In this document: positions 58,301-64,000 of the stretch, piece by piece | Numbering within the stretch: position 1 is the first letter of the stretch | Layout of the letters: every line of letters begins with the position of its first letter | NCBI GenBank assembly: GCA_025267735.1 | Contig: CM046303.1 | Location: forward strand, 30,728,380 to 30,792,379 | DNA length: 64,000 nucleotides | Source: Mactra quadrangularis | Lineage: Eukaryota > Mollusca > Bivalvia > Venerida > Mactridae | Reading direction: 5' to 3' | The notes under the pieces: generated by a model | The model's input: the letters and a program-made list of their open reading frames with translations, nothing else | Told to the model about the DNA's origin: nothing | Database searches by the model: none | Translations under genes and position numbers: made by a program

Positions 58301-60011
58301 ATAGAAAACATTCACATGCTATTGTTTCAGTTATTGTTTTCAATGCAGCTGTCTAGGCCAACTTTCGACCAACATTTTTAATCAAAACAATTTGCTCTAC
58401 CATATCTGTTAGTACAATGAAATTCTCACCCAGTATAGAGAAATAGATAAAAGATATTGTACCATTGGTTACTTGTGATAAACAGGTGTGTAGCACCTAC
58501 AGTATGCTCCCCTCCCAGCTCAGTGATTATACCAAATTCACATGCTACCTTAACAAGTGCCGATTTTACTAAATCGATTGATTAAAATGATTCGGAAGTT
58601 TAACTGAGTACATTAAAATTTCTGATAATGTTGATGTCACTGACCTAGTGAGATTTTTTACTTCGAACCCGATAACACATTTTCTGTAACAAAGTTGACG
58701 GCCTTCACTACTTAGTAGTATGTTTGCTTACTGATATTGCATTCTAAAAATAGCATCACTGATATAACATATCACCAGTATAAATTTAGTGAAACAGTGA
58801 TTAATCAATCATTCAATGCAATTCCATATAATCACAGGTGACAGACTCAATTTTTCCTTATTATAGTATGTATAGAGAAAAGGTCTCTAACGCCTGTTCA
58901 ATGGATGTAGTTTTCAACTCGTCACCTAGCTCAGAAAAACGGCCCGATCGTCAAATCTTTTTCACTATCCGCTCTACAAAGGATTATTCTGCATGAAAAT
59001 ACTTTTTATTTTAAGAAAATCCATCAACAATTGATGAAATGGTCCCAGTTAATCATGTGACGCTAGTAATACCATCTATTTATAGAATGCCCAAACTCCT
59101 CAGTGCTTATGTAAGAGGCTCACAGGGAAGATTGGGCTTTGCCTAACTGTGTTGTCTCTATAAATAAAGTCTTTATTATTATTATTATTACGTCACGCTT
59201 TGTTATTTTTACAAGTTATTAATTAAAACTATATTTTTATCTTTATGTACTTTGAACATCATAATATACTACGAGAAGACTCAATTGGTAGAAAATATTG
59301 AATTGTAACAGAAAAGATAAGAAAATTCGGCTCTCTGAGGGACGAATTTACTTGTGGTGACAGTGGTTATTTATTTAATAAAGGGAAAAAAACGTCAGGG
59401 GAGTTTGAAAAATTTGGGGCACATTCCGCAAGGCGATCGCTAGCTAGCACTTCGTCCCCTGGTACCCTCAATTTGGTGTCACATAGTAAAAAATACTTTT
59501 GGTGCAAGAAAGGTACCAGAGGATGAAGCGCTATCTAGCGATTTCCTTGCGGATCGTGCCCTTGATGTCCTACATAACTGTCTTACAGTGAGGATTGGCT
59601 GTCACCTAATTGGTCAATTTTAAAATCAAAAGTAAGTGTATTAAATCATTTTTTCGTCGGTTACTTTTTTAACAGAAGGAAATTATAAATATTATGTTAA
59701 AATGCTATAATATATAAATTTCATTTTTCTTGCTCCTTTTAACCGTTAGCTGACCGAAAATTGGTTGTACCGGGATAGTCTATAGTCTATAATAAGGAAA
59801 AATTGAGTCTGTCACCTGTGGATATAGTTATATAAAAAATATATTATTTCGAAATTCTGTCGCAATTCTAACGACATATTTCATAAATAGTATCAAAGTA
59901 AATTTGAAATTAAAACTAAATATAAGTAGAAACAAGTATCCATAAATAATGAATGTCTGAGTCATCGCGAAAATACATGACAAACTTACCTGTCCCAAAT
60001 AAAGACGGCAT
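43310..60011 (-). CDS. Type II membrane protein with FG-GAP-like propeller, FAM234-like, 824 aa
   Basis: Fourteen coding exons on the minus strand: 60011-59990 (ATG; MPSLFGT), 57852-57445, 57052-56903, 56431-56237, 53206-53061, 51972-51789, 50708-50579, 49468-49304, 48862-48769, 48117-47932, 46773-46710, 45634-45488, 44497-44225, 43620-43310 (TAA). All junctions are AG/GT and in phase, 2475 nt in total. Residues 1-65 are cytoplasmic-type and acidic. One hydrophobic span, about 66-86 (LGIIVAIFVILLSLAIVLIV), is not preceded by a cleavable signal, so type II is likely. The lumenal part has repeated D-x-D-x-D-G-type loops: LDMDGDNKDD, DINEDGKKD, DWNDDGIPEV, DYDNDGTMDI, NLDGDEYLDF. These are typical of FG-GAP/integrin-alpha-like propellers. 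The C-terminal 300 residues include a Ser/Thr/Pro-rich linker. FAM234A/B proteins have this plan but are shorter (about 550-620 aa), so the name is tentative. Confidence 0.85.
43650..43925 (-). repeat. tRNA-derived SINE family B
   Basis: The minus-strand head 'ctagctcaggtggtaggtc' (box A) and a decayed box B are followed by a body with 'gatgatt' and 'ctgacaac' words shared with 5895-6175 and 51465-51735. It lies in the last intron of the FG-GAP gene. Confidence 0.72.
44601..44855. mobile_element. MITE/SINE-like element with ATACCCCCGC ends, copy 1
   Basis: The ends ATACCCCCGC (44624) and GCGGGGGTAT (about 44855) are inverted. Just inside the right end 'taccccccttttcttcgaagcggggg' (two arms) forms a hairpin. 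The interior 'gaagtagatgagcaagga' and 'ggctgctgcatgttatag' match the copy at 63225-63499 almost base for base. It lies in intron 12 of the FG-GAP gene. Confidence 0.8.
45185..45420 (-). repeat. tRNA-derived SINE family C, decayed
   Basis: Body words 'tagctttcctcaacctttgt', 'aacaagtact' and 'tctccata' match 22139-22503. The tRNA-like head near 45340-45420 is decayed. Confidence 0.6.
46774..47931. other. FG-GAP gene intron 10
   Basis: Intronic sequence. The repeat at 47043-47110 ('aatcctactagactctgg' and neighbours) is the partner of 9840-9920. Nothing else is recognised. Confidence 0.45.
48190..48350. mobile_element. Short MITE-like element
   Basis: 'cagggccggtgaaat' at the left and 'tttcaccagctc' at the right are partial inverted repeats. 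'ttgtccgtacttg' and 'ttgtctgttcttgg' words occur inside. No target-site duplication was found. Confidence 0.4.
48484..48637 (-). repeat. tRNA-derived SINE family A
   Basis: On the minus strand, box B 'ggttcaaatcccttcc' is followed by the body 'ttccttgagcaagaaact'. It is the same family as 5690-5850 and 20737-20990. Confidence 0.75.
49514..49981. mobile_element. hAT-like MITE with CCAGGCCTC ends
   Basis: The left CCAGGCCTC and right GAGGCCTGG are inverted, and 'aaaggttttaaaggttt' words are repeated near the right end with 'aaataaaggttttt' near the left. No clear 8-bp duplication, so assignment is tentative. Confidence 0.5.
50031..50182. mobile_element. Small fold-back MITE
   Basis: 'ttgacacatgggtgaaagtt' at the left and 'aactttcacccatgtcaa' at the right are inverted with one 2-bp difference. 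Total about 152 bp. Confidence 0.7.
50333..50452. repeat. 38-bp tandem repeat, three copies
   Basis: The word 'gcaatatatagaaatgcttg' is followed by 'caattttaggaatgttg'. Three copies in a row have single-base differences. It lies in intron 7 of the FG-GAP gene. Confidence 0.85.
50773..51209. mobile_element. Pearl/Helentron-like element with two core monomers
   Basis: The left 'actgacagtgcactcgacta' with 'tttgggg' and right 'ccaaatagtcaagc' ends enclose two monomers 154 bp apart that share 'gcaacttggt-tttgac', 'atccaatggtaacc' and 'agtttcaag-gaat'. This plan (ends plus tandem cores of about 160 bp) is known for pearl elements of bivalves. It lies close to exon 7 of the FG-GAP gene. Confidence 0.6.
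51465..51735 (-). repeat. tRNA-derived SINE family B
   Basis: The head 'ctggctagctcagtcaata' (minus strand) with 'tactgacaaaggggc' is followed by a body with 'aagctccaagagta', 'gatttagaacaag' and 'ttaaccagttacta'. Confidence 0.75.
52106..52297. repeat. Dispersed repeat family D, copy 2
   Basis: It matches 41755-41963, beginning 'aaataatccataataaagcc' and ending in a C-rich segment. Confidence 0.75.
53342..55337. mobile_element. hAT-like element of 1996 bp
   Basis: CAGTGATTCATTTTG at the left and its inverse at the right (AAAATGAATCACTG) are flanked by GGGACC on both sides (53336-53341 and 55338-55343). A hAT duplication is usually 8 bp, so the assignment is not firm. Near both ends similar words appear in direct orientation ('gagtcc-ta-ggactcacata' and 'gcgtcc-aaggacgcacata'). 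A nested end-like sequence 'gtgtcacacccct' occurs at about 54807-54820. No transposase is recognised. It lies in intron 4 of the FG-GAP gene. Confidence 0.72.
58833..59820. mobile_element. 988-bp element with 34-bp perfect inverted repeats
   Basis: The left repeat (58833-58866, starting CACAGGTGACAGACTC) and the right one (59787-59820) are identical over 34 of 34 bases when inverted. Inside are a retroposon-like 3' end with a 'tatta' microsatellite (59150-59190) and a MITE (59417-59561). No duplication of the target was clearly found. It lies in intron 1 of the FG-GAP gene. Confidence 0.85.
59417..59561. mobile_element. piggyBac-like MITE, copy 2
   Basis: The ends GGGCACATTCCGCAAGG and, inverted, GGGCACGATCCGCAAGG match the copy at 37961-38100, and the middle 'ccctcaatttggtgtcacat' is also shared. 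The flanks are TTTG and TTGA, not TTAA. Confidence 0.82.
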
Positions 60012-60180
60012 TTTGAAAGTGTGAGCAAAGATGCACACTGAATATTATCACAGACAAATTTAAATTTATCAAGGATTAAAATTCATAGCATGACAACCAA
60101 TTTAGTCGTGGCATTCAATTAATAATCTTCCGGGTTTTCACAACCGCGAAAATCTAAGGACAAATAACTCGTGCTGGCAC
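60012..60180 (-). promoter_or_regulatory. Upstream region of the FG-GAP gene
   Basis: CTTCCGGGTT at 60128-60137 is an ETS-type site, the same word as in the WDR45B/ECHS1 promoter region. It lies about 120 bp upstream of the ATG. A promoter role is inferred. Confidence 0.45.
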
Positions 60181-60333
60181 AAAAGCGGGACGGTCTAAAA
60201 CACTGACGATAGGATCAGAGACAACTCAACCCGTGGACAACTCAACACGTATCATATATAATTATTGATTTATCATTAAACTATATTTTAACAATCAAAA
60301 TGATATTCAATGTATTTTTATCAAGAATGGAAG

Positions 60334-60537
60334 ATAAAAGTAATGTTAGGTATTTAGAGGTTTTTTTTTAAATCACGAGCAATAGGGTCCTAGTTCAATA
60401 TTAAAATTGTATTAATGTAAATATTCAATAATTTTATGCAATACAAACGACACAGCTGACACTATATTTATGCAATCTTCATTTTCTATTGCTCATCAGA
60501 TTTTAAAAAATCTCTAAATACCTAACATTACTTTTAT
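60334..60537. mobile_element. 204-bp MITE with long inverted repeats
   Basis: ATAAAAGTAATGTTAGGTAT at the left matches the inverted right end, continuing as 'ttagag' and after small indels 'gagcaatag', so the arms are close to 50 bp. No gene inside. Confidence 0.82.
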
Positions 60538-60859
60538 TAAAATTGTACCGGAACAGCCGGCAGTGGACCCTAACATATACTTGGCCAAAAAACCTGAGGG
60601 CAGAACTGTTAAACCTAAAAACTATACAGATATTGTGTCAATATTGTGGACAATAGATCTTCAAATAACTCTAGCTAATTCCGTTTGCTCTCACAGAACT
60701 CCTTTTCATTAAAACGCTTGTGGACTGGAACCATCTGGAAGTTATAATAGTGCATGCGCAGACAGTAATGGCTTGAAAACAGCCCTTCAACGGGACTAAT
60801 TCCACACTCCACTCTTTGTAGAACATATTCTAGCAGTGGCCCTTCAACATAATCATACA

Positions 60860-61175
60860 GATACAGAGATACAGATTTTGAGGCCAAAAGTGGGGACAAA
60901 ATTTTTTGTAAAAAATTGACCTCTTCGACAGGTCCTCGTCTGCAGAAAATGTCAGTTTTTGAGCGAAAAATGAAGGTTAGCGAAACTGCTCTAATGATGG
61001 TCGAATTTGTGTGCGTGGTCAAGTCTGTCATGAAAACAGGCATTAACATTGAACATTTTGAGGCCAAAAATGGGGAAATGGACCTTTTCGCCAGGTCCGT
61101 GCATGCAGAAAATGTCAGTTTTTGAGCGAAAAAAGAAGTGTTGCAAAACGTCTCAAATGAAGGTCAAGTTTGTTG
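60860..61175. repeat. Imperfect tandem duplication, unit about 175 bp
   Basis: Two units share 'ttttgaggccaaaa-tgggga', 'gacctcttcg' or 'gaccttttcg', 'caggtcc', and 'cagaaaatgtcagtttttga' with 'gcgaaaaa'. Open frames over it are a consequence of the repeat and do not look like a known protein. Confidence 0.7.
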
Positions 61176-62159
61176 GGAGGTTGAGTAGATCAAAAACACT
61201 TATAAATGTGGTTTTAAAGTCCACTTGCAAAGCCTGAGGACAGGGTTTGATTTTCAACGGTTTTCTTCACAAATATGAGATAAGGAAATGTAAAAAAAAA
61301 CTTGTAGAAATTCCTCTGAAGAGACTAGATCTTTTATTCTTGGATCTTTTGATTTTTGACCACGAGAACAGTTTTCATACAGCTTCAAATGAGCCTCTAA
61401 GGAGGTTTTTCGTGGAAGGACAGAACCTGTGACAGGAATGAAACTTGGAACCTCTGTATTCTAGTCCTTCTCTCATTACCTGTGCCATAGTTGCAGCCAA
61501 TTTTAGAGTGTAACTTACCTTCTACAACCATAGGCTTACAACCTTTCACATTACATTGCGATATCTTTAATCATTCAAAAATAATTGTCTAGGGTCATGG
61601 TTGTTTGGTTAATACTAGTATATCTTTAAGGCTATTTCAGAAAGCATTTGAACCTATACTTCAAAAACAAGTGCATTAAAGAAGATACAGTAAAGTTTCA
61701 CTATAAAGACCTTCTAGGTTATTGAAGATTCATATGTTTTTACAATTTTTAAGCCCCAAATACTTATTTTGAGAAAAAATGTCCCTTTATTAAGACCACA
61801 TCACTATTATGACCATTGATTTTGATGGTCCTCAATCACTTTAAGTGTACCATCAGCACTTAGATAATCTTAATATTTGGCAGGGGAGGGCCTGATGGTG
61901 CTGATCAGCTCTGATTGAATAATCATCTAAAGCTGAAGCTCTTGGGGGTATTATTCAATCAAGTTGGCCGCTAATTGCCATTAGATAAAATGATCCAAAT
62001 AGAAGCAATAAATCTTATTTCTATATAATTTATATACATGTAGTATATACAATGTAGTTGCATGAACACAAAAACATCCTAAAAAACAAAAGACGTGATC
62101 TTTGCACCAGATATTGGATCCAAAGCATGTGGCCAGTTTTTTAAGCATACCCCTTGCCA
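61176..62159. other. Intergenic, little recognised
   Basis: No gene recognised. The stretch 61425-61500 may be a decayed minus-strand tRNA-derived SINE (head-like 'tgcaactatggcacaggtaa'). Confidence 0.35.
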
Positions 62160-62272
62160 GTGCTTTGCCCCCCTCCTGGTACCTTAAATTCAATATCACA
62201 TTCTTATTCCTTTTGAGGTAAAGATACCAGAGGACAAAATGCTATGTAGTGATATCCTCAGAAAAACGGCCA
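62160..62272. mobile_element. Decayed piggyBac-like MITE, copy 3
   Basis: 'cctggtacctt' then 'gataccagaggacaaaatgc' and 'tgatatcctcagaaaaac' correspond to the inner arms of 37961-38100 and 59417-59561. Confidence 0.5.
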
Positions 62273-62341
62273 TTGAAGTAGCTGAAGTACAATAAAAAAT
62301 TATTATTGAAATAAAGAGACCTAAAACACACAAGTACACTA

Positions 62342-64000
62342 TCATTTAGATGCCAAATCTTCAGTTTTAAGTTTTTTAGTTTCACTTAATTGTTCAGTAA
62401 CTTTTCTTTTCATGTTTATAGCGGTATTTATAACAGTATCATCTTTAGGATCAGAAGTCAGATCTACCGTATCACTAGTAATAGTGTCTTCATTTTTAGT
62501 ATTGTTTCCATCAGTTTCTGTATCTAAACACCTATCAATGTCAGTACTAAAATTTCTAACATTTTTAGTTTGTTTTTGTTTATTTTTTACAAATTTTTGT
62601 TTCTTATTTTTACTAGAGTTCTTATTCTTTTCACCGACAACATTTAACGAATCACCTAAGTTTTCAGTTTCATTACTAGCACTGGTTTCTTCACTTGATT
62701 GTCCACTTTGTTCTTTAAACTTTGTTTCATTTTTATGTAATGCATTTTTCAAGCTATACAATTTCTTTAGTTTTTCTTCTTGCTCCTCGACTGATTCATT
62801 TGTAGTATCCATTTTCTTTCTAACTTGAGCTCCAAACAGAGAATCTAACAGAGGTTTCAATGCAGGTATTGATTTGTATAGACTTGGTCGAACCTGGGAA
62901 TATTAAACAGAAATAGAAAACAGTAATTATTTCATGTCAGTATAGTCAAGAAGACATTGTTAATTAACAATCTCTAATAACAGATAAACACTCAACAAAC
63001 TAATTCCTGACAAAATAATGTCATCATATGCAAAGTTCCTAAGAGACACACTATTTTTAATTGATAGCTTAAGATTAAATTACAACTTAACACTCACTCC
63101 CTCAATCTGATTAAAACCCAAAAAAAATTCTTGGCTAACTTACTCGCAATCTCTGTGAACAGATATCCTATAGAGCCAAGTCGTATATACACGAGGTGAA
63201 GCACAGGCAAAGCATGTAACAACAAGTAAATCTGTGAGCTAATGCTCACTAGTGATACCCCCGCTATGAGAAATATGACTATCAAAATCTAAAAATATGC
63301 GACAAACAGGAAGTAGATGAGCAAGGAGCATGAAATCGCTTTACACCACATGGCACTATGGGATGAAGCAATATGCAAAGTATTAGGCTGCTGCATGTTA
63401 TAGTTGCTGAGAAAACTGCGACGGAAATTTAGTAATGGACGGACGCATGCACGGACAAGGGTAAAACAGTATACCCCCCTCTTCTTCGAAGCGGGGGTAA
63501 AATTATGCAAAATAGTTCTTGTCGTAAAGACATATGGCTTTGTAAATACATTTCTTATACTATAAAAGTGACTATAAGAGTTTTGTTCATTGTATATCAC
63601 TTAGTCGAGCATTTCAAATTTATTGACTAAAAACAAAACATTTATCACAGCCCGAACAATCATGGATTTGTTTACTTCAACACTGATTAATGTATTTAGT
63701 TAGGGCATTTGACGCAAAGGTAGTTCCAAAATGGAACTAATATGTCGGAGGTTATTCCTAGTGAATGGCCAAGAGGTTCTGAATGGATGACTTACCTGCA
63801 TAAAATCAAATGAAAAACCAACATTATCAGTAAACTTGTCAGTAAATAATGGAATAAAGTTAAATCTTTGACTGAAATGAGTAAGTATAGTAAACTTGGC
63901 ATTCATTTTCTCAGCTACTTCTAATGCTTGAGATGTTGTACTGTGTCTTTTAACTCTGGCATGAGCTATCTGGGAGTCATCAAATGTTCCTTCATGTATT
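62342..64000 (-). CDS. ELAC2: tRNase Z long form (ELAC2), C-terminal two exons
   Basis: ELAC2 is the zinc phosphodiesterase that cuts the 3' trailer from precursor tRNAs in nucleus and mitochondria. Two coding exons are visible on the minus strand: right edge to 63796, and 62893-62342 (TGA). Both junctions are phase 0. The first reads IHEGTFDDSQIAHARVKRHS, then TTSQALEVAEKMNAKFTILT and HFSQRFNFIPLF. This is the last part of the metallo-beta-lactamase fold with the conserved HSTTSQA and the HFSQR motif. The second begins VRPSLYKSIPALKPLLDSLF and continues as a long Lys/Asn/Ser/Asp-rich tail (about 150 residues), longer than the human tail. The intron (62894-63795) holds an element of the ATACCCCCGC family. 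The catalytic HxHxDH motif lies in upstream exons outside the window. Confidence 0.93.
63225..63499. mobile_element. MITE/SINE-like element with ATACCCCCGC ends, copy 2
   Basis: Almost identical to 44601-44855, with an extra segment of about 15 bp after the left end ('tatgagaaatatgac'). It lies in the ELAC2 intron in the same orientation as copy 1. Confidence 0.8.

Noticed and set aside
60675..61237. Overlapping frames at 60675-61067 (minus), 60916-61125 and 61049-61237 (plus)
   Set aside because: They lie over an imperfect tandem duplication and show no known domain.
62412..62828. 138-codon plus-strand ORF (Phe/Ser/Leu-rich)
   Set aside because: It is the antisense shadow of the Lys/Asp-rich ELAC2 tail.

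Overview
The window is eukaryotic: AT-rich DNA, genes split by canonical GT-AG introns, tRNA-derived SINEs and many DNA-transposon families. The protein sequences and the repeat load (SINEs, hAT, piggyBac-like and Tc1 MITEs, a pearl/Helentron-like element, HECT and THAP/DDE_4/YqaJ mobile-gene debris) suggest a lophotrochozoan, most likely a bivalve mollusc. The species is inferred and not proven.

Layout. (1) 1-5150: a satellite with a unit of about 146 bp. It lies inside an intron of a minus-strand WDR45B/WIPI3 gene, whose first five coding exons run from 13789 down to 5288; the rest of the gene is off the left edge. (2) 13790-14055: a short bidirectional promoter region shared with ECHS1 (14056-19564, plus strand, eight coding exons, 295 aa, both catalytic glutamates present). 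(3) 19565-43309: about 24 kb of gene-poor DNA filled with transposon debris: a broken pogo transposase, repeated HECT fragments, THAP/DDE_4 transposase pieces, two SGNH-hydrolase-like pieces (one followed by a histone-type 3' stem-loop), a 1.4-kb duplicated block and a YqaJ-like exonuclease remnant. (4) 60011 down to 43310: a complete 14-exon minus-strand gene for an 824-aa type II membrane protein with FG-GAP-like calcium loops (FAM234-like). Every exon-exon phase was checked by hand and is consistent. (5) 62342-64000: the last two coding exons of a minus-strand ELAC2 (tRNase Z, long form).

The genes are housekeeping: autophagy (WDR45B), mitochondrial beta-oxidation (ECHS1), tRNA 3' processing (ELAC2) and a membrane beta-propeller protein. 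They do not form a pathway. The unusual material is in the mobile DNA: a hAT-type element inserted in another hAT-type element with both target-site duplications intact, an element with 34-bp perfect inverted repeats carrying a MITE, RNA-like hairpins conserved by wobble pairs, and a GC-rich SGNH gene with a histone-like 3' end.
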